NCBI RefSeq assembly: GCF_002086155.1
Contig: NZ_MVHE01000034.1
Coordinates: forward strand, 1-55,655
Length of the DNA: 55,655 nucleotides
Direction: 5' to 3'
Source of the DNA: Mycobacterium angelicum
GTDB lineage: Bacteria; Actinomycetota; Actinomycetes; Mycobacteriales; Mycobacteriaceae
Shown here piece after piece: positions 1 through 8,428 of the stretch. The notes beneath the pieces were generated by a model that saw only the letters and a list, made by a program, of their open reading frames with translations, ran no database searches and was not told where the DNA came from. The position numbers and the translations under genes are program-made. How positions within the stretch are numbered: position 1 is the stretch's first letter; each line of letters opens with the position of its first letter.

Positions 1-281
1 CGCCCAACCCGAAGGCGACGGTGGCGCTGCTGCGCCGGGTGGAGGACGTGCTGGACATCGCGGTGCCGCTCGGCGACCTACCCGCCCAAGCCGAGGCGTG
101 GGAGCGAGAGATCACCGAAATGACAGCCGACGACGAGGAACTCGCTGACTACGTGCAATCGCTGGAACAACATGGCGACGCCGCGCTGGACGTGAACGAG
201 GTGATGGGCAAGATCGACGGCGACGCACTGGCTGCCGAATTCGAGCGCTACCTACGCCGCCGTCCGGGTTTCGGGCGCTAG
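1..281 (+). CDS. PAC2-family (proteasome assembly chaperone-like) protein, C-terminal part
   Basis: The reading frame is open from the first bases of the window, so only the C-terminal ~92 residues are present. The visible part begins PNPKATVALLRRVEDVLD and ends in an acidic helical tail with YLRRRPGFG near the terminus. This resembles the C-terminus of actinobacterial PAC2/DUF75 proteins (M. tuberculosis Rv2125 type), which sit upstream of this locus in related mycobacteria. The family is related by fold to proteasome assembly chaperones, but its bacterial role is not established. The GTG at position 21 is internal and is not the start. The next gene is convergent. Confidence 0.7.
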   Translation, partial: PNPKATVALLRRVEDVLDIAVPLGDLPAQAEAWEREITEMTADDEELADYVQSLEQHGDAALDVNEVMGKIDGDALAAEFERYLRRRPGFGR

Positions 282-302
282 CGGCGCAGACGAGTGCGCG
301 CC

Positions 303-461
303 CTACTGCGTGGGCGGTGCGGGTGCCACGGTGGAATAGCCAGGCGCCGGGGACGATGGGGATCCCTGTGCGCAGCCCGCCGCCAGTACGGCGAACGCCG
401 CGATTACCACCGCGCCGAGCGTACGGACCGTCTTCGTTCGCTTGCTTCTGTTTGGACCCAT
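303..461 (-). CDS. very small putative lipoprotein
   Basis: This 52-residue ORF has a basic N-region (residues 2-13), a hydrophobic stretch (about 15-27) and a lipobox LAAGC with the lipidated Cys near residue 30. Only about 22 mature residues remain, rich in Pro, Ser and Ala. It lies 60 bp downstream of the FAD monooxygenase gene on the same strand and may be its last operon member. I chose the ATG at 461 because it gives a normal signal-peptide length; an upstream in-frame start at 509 would add 16 residues. The lipobox is clear, but such a short mature product is unusual and a pseudogene remnant is possible. Confidence 0.5.
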   Translation of the reverse strand: MGPNRSKRTKTVRTLGAVVIAAFAVLAAGCAQGSPSSPAPGYSTVAPAPPTQ

Positions 462-521
462 CGGTCGCGCCTTTCCGTTGCCCGTCGTTGGGCTGGCGTA
501 CCTGCGCATGCTAACCCCGAA

Positions 522-1727
522 CTAGCTCCCCGAACTATCAAATTCCGGCGACCCGCTGCGCAGCATTGCGATCACGGCGGTGGGTTCTCCGATCAACCGC
601 GCATTGATGCGTCGCCTGACCATGGGCAGCCCCGCCAGCCGCAGCGCCGTTCGACGGGTCCACTGCTGCGACGACGATGCGGGGAGAAACAGTTTGGCGG
701 CGTCGCGGCCGGCTTCCTGTTTTTCTTCGACCACCGGACGCCACAGCCGCTCGTAGAAGTCGAGGGCGCGTTCCAGCGACGACGTTCTGCGCAGTTGTTC
801 GGCCAGCACGTAGGCGCCGCCGACCGCGAGCGAAGCGCCCTGCCCGGCGATCAGGGATACCGCCCCGCAGGCGTCGCCGATCAGCACGACTCGTCCCTTG
901 CGCCAGTGGGGCATCTCGACCTGCGCGACCTGGTCGTAGAAGATGTCCGCCGACGGCGGGCACCGTTCGAGCGCCTCGGGCACCAACCAGCCCATGCCCG
1001 CGTATCGGTCTTGGATGGCCGCGCGAGCATCCTGCGGCAGCTCCGGATCCGGCGTGCGGTGCACCGCGAACACCGCGACCCGCCCGTCGCGCAGTGCATA
1101 GAAGCCCATCTGGCGGTCGATGGTGTCGGTGAGAACGAAACGATCGGCGGCCGCATCGCGGATGCCCGCAGCGGCGAATACGTAAGCGGCGGAATGGAAA
1201 CCGAGGTAACGCAGATACTGCGACTCGGCGCCGAATACCAACGCACGCACCGTCGAGTGGATCCCGTCGGCGCCAACCAGCAGATCCACGTCAAGTTGCG
1301 CACCGCCGTCCAGGGTGACCGTCACCCCATCTTCTCGGTGCGACACGTCGGCGACCGATGTACCGAAGCGCAGGTCCACGTCGCCGGGAAGGTTGTCGCG
1401 CAACACCTTTTCCAGGTCGGGCCGCATCAGGCTGCATATTCGGCCATCCAGTGCCTTCGCGATCTGTGTATAGCGCAGACCGGCTCGGCGGCGCCCGCTT
1501 TCGTCGACCAGGCTGGCTTCGGTTATGCGATGGGAGACCTTTTCGATTGCGGGCAGGACACCGATCGCTTCGGCGGCGTCGTAGCCGGCGCCGAAGAAGT
1601 CGATCATGTAGCCCTGCGCCCGCGGACCCGATGAGCGTTCCAGTAGTACTACCTCGGCGCCCAGCGCCGACAGTCGCTCCGCCAGCGCCAGCCCGGCGAT
1701 GCCGGCGCCGCAGATGGCTACCTTCAC
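522..1727 (-). CDS. FAD-dependent monooxygenase (UbiH/TetX-like aromatic hydroxylase family)
   Basis: The 401-residue protein has the three group A flavoprotein monooxygenase fingerprints: the dinucleotide-binding GAGIAG (7-12), the DG motif in VGADGIHS (151-158) and the GD motif in LIGDACG (282-288) followed by GQGASLAVGGAY. Such enzymes use NAD(P)H and O2 to hydroxylate small aromatic or polycyclic substrates. The substrate cannot be read from sequence. No membrane segment is evident. It starts 3 bp after the stop of the SDR gene, so the two are almost certainly co-transcribed and may act on the same compound. Family assignment is firm; a role in xenobiotic or antibiotic modification is inference only. 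Confidence 0.85.
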   Translation of the reverse strand: MKVAICGAGIAGLALAERLSALGAEVVLLERSSGPRAQGYMIDFFGAGYDAAEAIGVLPAIEKVSHRITEASLVDESGRRRAGLRYTQIAKALDGRICSLMRPDLEKVLRDNLPGDVDLRFGTSVADVSHREDGVTVTLDGGAQLDVDLLVGADGIHSTVRALVFGAESQYLRYLGFHSAAYVFAAAGIRDAAADRFVLTDTIDRQMGFYALRDGRVAVFAVHRTPDPELPQDARAAIQDRYAGMGWLVPEALERCPPSADIFYDQVAQVEMPHWRKGRVVLIGDACGAVSLIAGQGASLAVGGAYVLAEQLRRTSSLERALDFYERLWRPVVEEKQEAGRDAAKLFLPASSSQQWTRRTALRLAGLPMVRRRINARLIGEPTAVIAMLRSGSPEFDSSGS

Positions 1728-1730
1728 GGG

Positions 1731-2612
1731 CTAGGACTTCTCCAGGGTCTTGTTGTAGGCGCTGGTGGAACGACCGAGCGCGGCAACCTCGTCGTCCATC
1801 TGGGGCACCAGCTGGGCGGCGGCTCGGCGCACGGGCAGTTCGCCGATCCGCAGCGACAGAACCGGCTTCAGCCAGCGAGCCAGGCCCACCCACTCCGGGC
1901 AGAACACCCTCGACTTGCGGCCCTCGATGCCGGCGACAAATGCCGCCGCGCATTTGTTCACCGACGTCGTCTTGTTCAACGGCCAGGGCAGCCGGGTTAG
2001 GAGTTCGTTGAATGCCGGCACGTCGGCCCTGGTGTCACGGATCAGGGCGGTGTCGATCCAGGACATGTGCGCAGACCCGACGTCGACTCCGTGGTGGGCG
2101 ACCTCCAAGCGCAGCGCGTTGGCGAAGATTTCGACTCCGGCCTTTGTCGCGTTGTAGGGCGCCAGGCCGGGACATGCGGCGTATGCGGCCAGTGAGGAGA
2201 CGATCAGCACATAGCCGCGGCGCTCGATCACCGCCGGCATGGTGGCTCGGACGGTGTGGAAGACGCCGAGCACGTTGACGTCGAGCACCCGCTTGAAGGC
2301 TTCCGGATCGACTTGCAGCACCGAGCCGTAGCTGGCGATGCCGGCGTTGGCCACCACCACGTCGATGCCGCCGAATCGTGCGACGGCCTGGTCGGCCGCA
2401 GCTTGCATGGCGGGTAGATTACGCACGTCGGCAACCACTGTGAGCAAGCGGTCGTCGCCGTCGAGCTCGGCGGCAATCGCGTCCAGCTCGGCCTTGCCCA
2501 GATCGGTGAGCACGAGTTTGGCGCCTTTGTTGTGTAGCCGCCGGGCGACCTCAGCGCCGATTCCGCGGGCACCTCCGGTGATGAAGACGACCTTGTCCTG
2601 CAGCGATGTCAT
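1731..2612 (-). CDS. short-chain dehydrogenase/reductase
   Basis: This is a 293-residue classical SDR. The cofactor motif TGGARGIG is at 12-19, NAG at 89-91, and the catalytic set Ser140, Tyr153 and Lys157 fits the family spacing (YNATK). Asp37 after the second beta strand suggests NAD(H) preference. The C-terminal ~90 residues extend beyond a minimal SDR. It corresponds to M. tuberculosis Rv2129c by position and sequence. It starts 23 bp after the mshC stop and ends 3 bp before the FAD monooxygenase, so the three genes probably share a transcript. The substrate is unknown. Confidence 0.85.
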   Translation of the reverse strand: MTSLQDKVVFITGGARGIGAEVARRLHNKGAKLVLTDLGKAELDAIAAELDGDDRLLTVVADVRNLPAMQAAADQAVARFGGIDVVVANAGIASYGSVLQVDPEAFKRVLDVNVLGVFHTVRATMPAVIERRGYVLIVSSLAAYAACPGLAPYNATKAGVEIFANALRLEVAHHGVDVGSAHMSWIDTALIRDTRADVPAFNELLTRLPWPLNKTTSVNKCAAAFVAGIEGRKSRVFCPEWVGLARWLKPVLSLRIGELPVRRAAAQLVPQMDDEVAALGRSTSAYNKTLEKS

Positions 2613-2635
2613 GGCCGAAACGTACCACCGCGCGC

Positions 2636-3880
2636 TTACAGGACCACCCCGAGCAAGGCGTCGATCGCGGCGGCCACGGACTTCGGCGCGTACTCGTCAT
2701 GGCCGCCGTACTCCAGCGCATCGTTGGTCCAACCATCAAGTGCGGCAATAGCTTTGGGCGTATCGAGATCATCTGCCAGGTAGCGGCGCACCCGAGCGAT
2801 CGCGTCGGCGGCGTCCGGGCCGGCCGGCAGCGCGGTCGCGGTACGCCAACGGTGCAGCCGCTGGGTCGCCTCGTCGAGAACCTGCTGGCTCCAGAAGCGG
2901 TCGGCCCGGTAATGGCCGGCAAGTAGACCCAGCCGGACGGCCGACGGCTCGACCCCCTGGGCGCGCAGCGCAGAAACGAGCACCAGATTGCCGCGGCTCT
3001 TGGACATCTTGTGGCCCTCCCAGCCGATCATCCCGGCGTGGACGTAGTGGCGGGCGAATCTCCTTTCGCCGCTGACACATTCGGCGTGCGCAGCGGTGAA
3101 CTCATGATGCGGAAAGATCAGGTCGCTGCCGCCGCCCTGGATGTCCAAGTCGCTGCCGATACGGCTGAGTGCGATTGCCGCGCACTCGATGTGCCAGCCG
3201 GGCCGGCCCGGCCCGAACGGCGAAGGCCAGGTGGGTTCTCCGGGTCTTTCGGCGCGCCACAGCAGCGCGTCCAGCTCGTCGGTCTTGCCGGGGCGGTCGG
3301 GGTCCCCGCCGCGCTGCTCGGAGAGGCGCAGCATGGTCTCGCGGTCGTAGCCGGACTCGTAGCCGAACTGCAGGGTGGCGTCAGCCCGGTAATAGACGTC
3401 CGGGTACTCCCCCACTTCGGGGTCGATGGTGTACGCGGCGCCGGAAGCCAGCACCTTTTCAACCAGCTCCACCATTTCGGCGATTGCCTCGGTAGCGCCG
3501 ACATAGTCGTGCGGCGGTAGTACCCGCAGTGCCGCCATGTCCTGTCGAAAGAGGGCGGTTTCGCGCTGGGCGAGATCGCGCCAGTCGATGCCGTCGCGAT
3601 CGGCACGCTCGAACAACGGATCGTCGACGTCGGTGACATTCTGGACGTAGTGCACGTCGTGACCGAGGTCGAGCCACAGCCGATGGATCAGGTCGAAGGC
3701 CAAGTAGGTCGCGGCGTGGCCCAGGTGCGTTGCGTCGTACGGCGTGATCCCGCAGACGTACATGGTGGCTTTGGCGCCCGGCGTTACCGGGCGGATCTGC
3801 CGGTCGGCAGTGTCGTACAGCCGCAGCTCCGGACCGCGTCCGGGTAGCGCCGGAACCGCGAGGGCAGGCCACGATTTCAT
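2636..3880 (-). CDS. mshC: L-cysteine:1D-myo-inositol 2-amino-2-deoxy-alpha-D-glucopyranoside ligase
   Basis: MshC joins cysteine to GlcN-inositol using ATP, the penultimate step of mycothiol synthesis in the cytoplasm. The 414-residue protein has the class I tRNA-synthetase fold: HLGH at 52-55, KMSKS at 291-295, and probable zinc ligands Cys43, Cys233 and His258. The length equals that of the M. tuberculosis enzyme. I chose the ATG at 3880, which begins MKSW as in homologues; the longer ORF would add 21 unconserved residues read from the repeat DNA upstream. It is the first gene of a probable operon with the SDR and monooxygenase genes. Confidence 0.95.
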   Translation of the reverse strand: MKSWPALAVPALPGRGPELRLYDTADRQIRPVTPGAKATMYVCGITPYDATHLGHAATYLAFDLIHRLWLDLGHDVHYVQNVTDVDDPLFERADRDGIDWRDLAQRETALFRQDMAALRVLPPHDYVGATEAIAEMVELVEKVLASGAAYTIDPEVGEYPDVYYRADATLQFGYESGYDRETMLRLSEQRGGDPDRPGKTDELDALLWRAERPGEPTWPSPFGPGRPGWHIECAAIALSRIGSDLDIQGGGSDLIFPHHEFTAAHAECVSGERRFARHYVHAGMIGWEGHKMSKSRGNLVLVSALRAQGVEPSAVRLGLLAGHYRADRFWSQQVLDEATQRLHRWRTATALPAGPDAADAIARVRRYLADDLDTPKAIAALDGWTNDALEYGGHDEYAPKSVAAAIDALLGVVL

Positions 3881-3894
3881 GTGCTCGACTTTAG

Positions 3895-3986
3895 GCGTGG
3901 CGACGATGCAGCCCGCGCAGCGGGCTGAGAAGGAGCCGCGCAATCAAGCCCCAGCGTGGCGACGATGCAGCCCGCGCAGCGGGCTG
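3895..3986. repeat. two 33 bp direct repeats, each containing a GC-rich hairpin
   Basis: An identical 33 bp unit occurs at 3895-3927 and 3954-3986, separated by 26 bp. Each unit contains CAGCCCG and CGGGCTG as inverted arms; in the second copy the arms extend to 9 bp around a 3-base loop. The repeats begin 14 bp upstream of the mshC start codon, so they lie in its leader or promoter. They look like a dispersed mycobacterial intergenic repeat, but I cannot test the copy number. Confidence 0.75.
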
Positions 3987-4056
3987 CGGTAAGCAGAACC
4001 ACGGCAGTGCACACGAGTCACAGCAGTACTGCGAGGGAGCTCCATACCCGACCCGC

Positions 4057-4086
4057 AAACGCGATACCGCCGGCGGTATCGCGTTT
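4057..4086. repeat. perfect 30 bp palindrome between cysQ and mshC
   Basis: Bases 4057-4071 are the exact reverse complement of 4072-4086, with no loop and a CCGG centre. The first arm reads AAACGCGATACCGCC. It lies 49 bp after the cysQ stop and 176 bp before the mshC start. No T-run follows on either strand. It could be a regulator binding site, a cruciform or an intrinsic terminator for cysQ. Confidence 0.8.
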
Positions 4087-4135
4087 CAAGGTGCATCATG
4101 GTCGCTCAAGCTCGCAGGCTTGCAGGCTCACACAC

Positions 4136-4924
4136 TCAGCGCCACGCCCGCCTGATGGCGTCAAGCAGGATCGGCGCCAACTCCGCACGACACATCACGA
4201 AGTCGGGTAGATACGGGTCGAGCTGGTTGTAGCGCAGCGGCGAGCCGTCCAGCCGCGACGCGTGCATGCCCGCGGCCAGCACCACCCCGGCCGGCGCGGC
4301 CGAGTCCCACTCCCATTGGCCACCGGCGTGCAGGTAGGCGTCGACCTCGCCGTCGATCAACGCCATTGCTTTGGCGCCGGCCGACCCGATTGCCACGGGT
4401 TGAATGGCCAGCATCTGCCGGATTCGGTGCAGCACCGCCGGCGGGCGGGTGGCGCTTACCGCGATTCGCAGTGTGCTGGGGATGCCGACTCGCGCTGCGT
4501 CGGCAGTAACCGTGTCACTGCGGTAGATCATGTTTCCGCGCGCCGGCAACGCCACCGCGGCGTCGGTGATCTCCGGCCGGCCGTCGCCCCGGCGCTGCCA
4601 CAGCGCAACGTGCACCGCCCAGTCATCGCGCCCCTGCGTAGAGAATTCGCGGGTCCCGTCCAGCGGGTCGATGATCCACACCCGGTCGGACTGCAGCCGC
4701 ATCAGGTCGTCGTGGGCCTCTTCGCTCAGCACCGCATCGCCGGGACGTTCGGCGCGCAACCGCCGCAGTATCAGCTCGTTTGCCTGGAAGTCACCCGCGT
4801 CTCCGAGCGCCCATGGGTAGCCGAAACCGATCTCTTCGCGAACCTTGAGCAGCAACTCGCCGGCGTCCGCGGCGAGGTCGGCTGCCAGCGCGGCGTCTGT
4901 CACGTCGTCGGCGGCCGGGCTCAC
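4136..4924 (-). CDS. cysQ: 3'-phosphoadenosine 5'-phosphate phosphatase, inositol monophosphatase superfamily
   Basis: CysQ removes the 3'-phosphate of PAP, the by-product of sulfotransferase and PAPS reduction reactions, and so keeps sulfur assimilation running. The 262-residue protein carries the metal-binding motifs of the Li+-sensitive phosphatases: the acidic pair E68/E69, DPLDGT at 86-91 (preceded by WII) and WEWDSAAP near 204-211. Mycobacterial CysQ (Rv2131c) also shows fructose-1,6-bisphosphatase and inositol-1-phosphatase activity. It lies 45 bp after the SCO1664-like gene on the same strand and is the last gene of that run. Confidence 0.92.
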   Translation of the reverse strand: MSPAADDVTDAALAADLAADAGELLLKVREEIGFGYPWALGDAGDFQANELILRRLRAERPGDAVLSEEAHDDLMRLQSDRVWIIDPLDGTREFSTQGRDDWAVHVALWQRRGDGRPEITDAAVALPARGNMIYRSDTVTADAARVGIPSTLRIAVSATRPPAVLHRIRQMLAIQPVAIGSAGAKAMALIDGEVDAYLHAGGQWEWDSAAPAGVVLAAGMHASRLDGSPLRYNQLDPYLPDFVMCRAELAPILLDAIRRAWR

Positions 4925-4969
4925 CGCTTCAGTATCGCGGACGTCAAATTCCCGCCTGGCAGGCCGGCC

Positions 4970-5785
4970 CTAGAAGGCCGGCCACGGTATGGGACGGTGC
5001 CGGTTGGGTCCGGGCATCACCGGATTGTCCAGCAGCGCGACTGCGCGCCCGCGTAGCGCGGCGATTTCGGCCCTGGTGATCTGACCCGTCAACTCGTCAA
5101 CGAACGGTCCGCGCAGCGCGTCGGCCAACCCCGCGACGTCTGCCAAAGTCTGGTCGTCGACCGGCTTGCCGGCCCAGCCCCACAGCACGGTGCGCAGTTT
5201 GTCCTGGACATGTAGACAAACCCCGTGGTCCACCCCGTAGACCTGGCCGTCGAGGGCGCACAGGATGTGTCCGCCTTTACGGTCGGCGTTGTTGACCAGC
5301 ACATCGAATACCGCCATCCGCCGCAATCGGACATCGTCGGCGTGCATGAGGATGACCTCGTCACCGGCGTAGTCGTAGGCGCGCAGCACCGCGAGATAAC
5401 CGGGATGAGGCTTACTTTCGGGAAACAGGTCCACGAGGTCGGGCCCGGGCAGGGGATCGGAATCGACGGCGTCACCCGGTTGCTGCACCCACAGCTGCAG
5501 CATCCCGGGTCCGGCGGGCCCGTCCCGAATAATGGTGTAGGGCACAATGTTCCAGCCCAACTGTGTTGAAACCAGATACGCACCGCGCTCGCGGCCGGCC
5601 AGCGTTCCATCCGGAAAGTCCCACAGCGGCTGCTCCCCCGACACCGGCTTGTAGACGCAGTGCACGCTGCTGTCACCCAGCGTCGCCTCGCACAGAAACG
5701 TGGCATTACTGGCCGAGCGAATGCGTCCGAGAACGGTCAGCGCGCCGTCACGCAGCACCTGACGGTCGTCATTCCTCGGCGTCAT
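4970..5785 (-). CDS. SCO1664-family protein (PI3/PI4-kinase-like fold predicted)
   Basis: This 271-residue protein is conserved in actinobacteria beside mshC and DUF3090 genes (Rv2133c position). Visible conserved elements are VYKPVSGE near the N-terminus, VLVNNADRKGGHIL in the middle and YGVDHGVCLH, which resemble the kinase-fold NADRKxxN and catalytic VDHG-type motifs. A phosphotransferase role is therefore possible, but none is known to me. I chose the ATG at 5785 (MTPRNDDRQV), which overlaps the end of the DUF3090 gene by 17 bp; the longer ORF would add 26 residues. Family firm, function unknown. Confidence 0.8.
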   Translation of the reverse strand: MTPRNDDRQVLRDGALTVLGRIRSASNATFLCEATLGDSSVHCVYKPVSGEQPLWDFPDGTLAGRERGAYLVSTQLGWNIVPYTIIRDGPAGPGMLQLWVQQPGDAVDSDPLPGPDLVDLFPESKPHPGYLAVLRAYDYAGDEVILMHADDVRLRRMAVFDVLVNNADRKGGHILCALDGQVYGVDHGVCLHVQDKLRTVLWGWAGKPVDDQTLADVAGLADALRGPFVDELTGQITRAEIAALRGRAVALLDNPVMPGPNRHRPIPWPAF

Positions 5786-6356
5786 CGTTGGACCCGAGCA
5801 GCGCATCGCGCCGGTACCCGTTGGTGCGTGCGCAGATGTGCCCTTCGGGGTCCAGCGGTTCATCGCACAGCGGGCACGGCGGTCGTCCTGCCGAGATGAC
5901 GCGGTTGGACCGGGTAGCGAACTGGCGTGCCGACTCCGGCGTCAGAAACACCCGCACCGCGTCGGGACCTTCCTCGGTGTCGTCGAGGACCACGGAGGCA
6001 TCGAACTCCGCGTCGGTGACGGCCAGCAATTCGACGACGACGGTCTGCGCCTCGGAATCCCAGCCCAATCCCATGGTGCCAACCCGAAACTCGGCATCCA
6101 CCGGCATGATCAGCGGGTTGAGGTCGTCGACCTCGGTGGGTTCCGGAGGAACCGGGGTACCGAAGCGGCGATTGACCTCGAGCAGCAGCGCTCCAATGCG
6201 CTCAGCGAGCACCGCCACCTGCTGCTTCTCCAGGACCACCGAAACGACCCGGGAATCGTGTGCGGCCTGAATGTAAAAGGTGCGATTTCCGGGCTGCCCG
6301 ACCGTCCCGGCCACGAAGCGGTCGGGTGTGCGGAAGACGTGGATTGCGCGGGCCAT
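5769..6356 (-). CDS. DUF3090 family protein
   Basis: This is a 195-residue soluble actinobacterial protein, the same length as M. tuberculosis Rv2134c. It starts MARAIHVFRTPDRF and ends with a short zinc-ribbon-like segment, CPLCDEPLDPEGHIC, in which two CxxC/HxC-type ligand pairs are visible. The N-terminal part is alternating alpha/beta. Its constant place between a histidine phosphatase and the SCO1664-like gene suggests a shared but unknown role. The start at 6356 matches the homologue; an upstream start at 6386 would add 10 residues. Confidence 0.85.
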   Translation of the reverse strand: MARAIHVFRTPDRFVAGTVGQPGNRTFYIQAAHDSRVVSVVLEKQQVAVLAERIGALLLEVNRRFGTPVPPEPTEVDDLNPLIMPVDAEFRVGTMGLGWDSEAQTVVVELLAVTDAEFDASVVLDDTEEGPDAVRVFLTPESARQFATRSNRVISAGRPPCPLCDEPLDPEGHICARTNGYRRDALLGSNDDAEE

Positions 6357-6399
6357 GGCACTTCCAAAATACCGTGCGGACGCCATCGCCGTGCGATTG

Positions 6400-7113
6400 C
6401 TAGTTGGTGGAACCGCCGACCACCGCGTCGCTGGACGGCACTTGGTCCTTCGACTCGTCCTTTGATTCCGGCTTCGGCGGCGCGGCGCGCAACCCGGCGG
6501 ATAACCCTGTGCCGGTGTGATTGACGTGCAGCACGAAAGGGCGCAAGGGCGTGTAGCGAACCACGCTCACCGAGCCGGGATCGGCGGTGACCCGCTGGAA
6601 GCTGTCCAGGTGCATGCCGTACGCGTCGGCGATCACCGCCTTGATCACGTCGCCGTGAGTGCAAGCCACCCACAGGGCGTCGCCGCCGTGCTGCTCGGCC
6701 AGCCGACCGTCGTGTTCGCGCACCGCCGTCACCGCACGGGCCTGCACCTGGGCCAAACCCTCGCCGCCGGGGAACACCGCCGCGCTGGGATGGCCCTGCA
6801 CGACCTTCCACAACGGCTCGTTGACCAATTCGGCGATCTTGCGGCCAGTCCATTCGCCGTAGTCGACTTCGGCGATCCGGTCCTCGATGACGGGCGCCAA
6901 ACACAGCGCCTCGGCCAGCGGTTGGACGGTGTTGCGGCACCGCAACAGCGGCGAACTCACTACCGCCCGGATCGGCAGGGTGCCGATCCGGTCGATCAGG
7001 CCCGCCGCTTGCTCGCGCCCTTTGTCGTCGAGGTCGACGCCCTCGGAACGACCGGCCAGGATTCCGGCCGTGTTCGAGCTGGACCGGCCGTGCCGCAGCA
7101 GGATTACCGTCAC
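6400..7113 (-). CDS. histidine phosphatase (phosphoglycerate mutase-like) family protein
   Basis: This 237-residue protein has the RHG motif (7-9) with catalytic His8, a second conserved His in THGD, and the acidic EVDYGEW segment typical of broad-specificity acid phosphatases of this superfamily. It matches Rv2135c. The GTG start at 7113 overlaps the uppP stop (GTGA), so translation is probably coupled to uppP. The link to undecaprenyl pyrophosphate recycling is positional only. The C-terminal ~40 residues (PPKPESKDESKD) are probably disordered. Confidence 0.88.
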   Translation of the reverse strand: MTVILLRHGRSSSNTAGILAGRSEGVDLDDKGREQAAGLIDRIGTLPIRAVVSSPLLRCRNTVQPLAEALCLAPVIEDRIAEVDYGEWTGRKIAELVNEPLWKVVQGHPSAAVFPGGEGLAQVQARAVTAVREHDGRLAEQHGGDALWVACTHGDVIKAVIADAYGMHLDSFQRVTADPGSVSVVRYTPLRPFVLHVNHTGTGLSAGLRAAPPKPESKDESKDQVPSSDAVVGGSTN

Positions 7114-7940
7114 GTCGCCGCCACCGTTCCCGTCGCCAACAGGATCAACACCGCGGCGCCCGCCGCAACCCGATAGCCGACGAACCAATACATGTTGTGC
7201 CGCACCAGGAAACGCAGGAACCAGGCAACCGCGGACAAGCCGATGACGAACGCGATCAGGGTGGCCACCAGCAGCTGCGGCCCGGTGGCGCTCATGCCCT
7301 CGGTTACCGGATGGAATGCGTCGGGCAGCGAGAACAACCCCGACGCGAATACCGCTGGGATGGCCAGCAGAAAGCCGAATCGGGCGGCCAGTTCGCGTTC
7401 GAGTCCGAGGAAAAGTCCGGCGCTGATCGTCGACCCGGAGCGCGAGACGCCGGGAACCAGAGCCAGACACTGAGCGACGCCGACCACCACGGCATCGCGC
7501 CAGTTGAGGTGCTCGATGTCGCGGGTCTGTCGACCGAGGTACTCGGCCAGGGCGATCACCCCGGAGAACACCACCAAAGCGGTTGCCACCACCCAAAGAT
7601 TGCGCACTCCCGAGCGGATCTCGTCTTTGAACAACAAGCCCAGAATGCAGATCGGGATGGTCCCGATGATGACGTACCACCCGAGCCGGTAGTCGGCATT
7701 GCGATGCGAGGCGACGAACAGGCCGTTGAACCAGGCTCTAAGGATGCGCACGATGTCGCGCGCGAAGTACACCAGCACGGCGGCCTCGGTGCCCAACTGG
7801 GTGACCGCGGTGAACGAGGCCCCGGCATCAGCGCTGAAGAAGACCCGCGACACGATCGCCAGGTGTCCCGAGGACGACACCGGCAGGAACTCGGTCAAAC
7901 CCTGCACCACAGCGAGCACAATGACTTGCCACCAGGACAT
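7110..7940 (-). CDS. uppP: undecaprenyl-diphosphate phosphatase (BacA/UppP)
   Basis: UppP dephosphorylates the C55 (in mycobacteria decaprenyl) pyrophosphate carrier at the outer membrane face, recycling it for peptidoglycan and arabinogalactan synthesis. The 276-residue protein is strongly hydrophobic with about eight membrane segments. It carries the active-site motifs EFLPVSSSGH (17-26) and PGVSRSGST, with the catalytic Glu17 and an Arg in the second motif. The ATG at 7940 (MSWWQV) matches the homologue start; 33 further upstream codons are unlikely. It is coupled to the phosphatase gene downstream. Loss of uppP in other bacteria alters bacitracin sensitivity. Confidence 0.93.
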   Translation of the reverse strand: MSWWQVIVLAVVQGLTEFLPVSSSGHLAIVSRVFFSADAGASFTAVTQLGTEAAVLVYFARDIVRILRAWFNGLFVASHRNADYRLGWYVIIGTIPICILGLLFKDEIRSGVRNLWVVATALVVFSGVIALAEYLGRQTRDIEHLNWRDAVVVGVAQCLALVPGVSRSGSTISAGLFLGLERELAARFGFLLAIPAVFASGLFSLPDAFHPVTEGMSATGPQLLVATLIAFVIGLSAVAWFLRFLVRHNMYWFVGYRVAAGAAVLILLATGTVAAT

Positions 7941-8014
7941 GGGCGAGACGGCAGACACGACGACGACCGTACCTAATCGCAGACGGCCGCCACCCAGTGC
8001 GACCGGCGCTGTGA

Positions 8015-8317
8015 CTAGCGCGACACCGGAACGGCGCACGCGACCGCATCGCGCACTGCGGCAGTTAGGCTGCGCTCGTCGGTGAGGTCGATGTCGACGA
8101 GGCTGCGGACCGCCTTCGCGACGACGTCTTCAGCCTGCGGAACTGGCCCGGCCAGCCGCGGCCGGTAAATTTCAACGACGAGCGAACGGTGCTCGATGTG
8201 GAAGGAGAAACTGCGTCCATCACCGACTTGTCCATATCCGCTGGCGCAAATCCCCGCAATCATGTCTTCGACAGCAAACTCGTGGTCTGCGGTAGGACGG
8301 TCAGCGGTGACGGTCAT
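8015..8317 (-). CDS. conserved hypothetical protein (Rv2137c-like)
   Basis: A 100-residue soluble protein with an alpha/beta pattern and no recognised catalytic motif. It starts at an ATG at 8317 and lies 74 bp upstream of uppP on the same strand. The position equals that of Rv2137c in M. tuberculosis, which is also uncharacterised; this version is shorter than that annotation as I remember it. It is divergent from lppL, with 111 bp between their starts. Function unknown. Confidence 0.65.
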   Translation of the reverse strand: MTVTADRPTADHEFAVEDMIAGICASGYGQVGDGRSFSFHIEHRSLVVEIYRPRLAGPVPQAEDVVAKAVRSLVDIDLTDERSLTAAVRDAVACAVPVSR

Positions 8318-8428
8318 GCGGGGAGAATACCTCTCCAGTACCGCGCGACGGAGGCAACATGACCATATTGGGTGCGACAGCGTGCCTTAGAGTTTGATTT
8401 GTATATTCTATGTTCGAGGGTTGTCCCG

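Noticed and set aside
294..1634. 446-codon open frame on the plus strand
   Set aside because: It lies opposite the FAD monooxygenase, whose cofactor motifs are complete; the translation is Arg/Gly/His-rich and lacks any family pattern, as expected for a shadow in GC-rich DNA.
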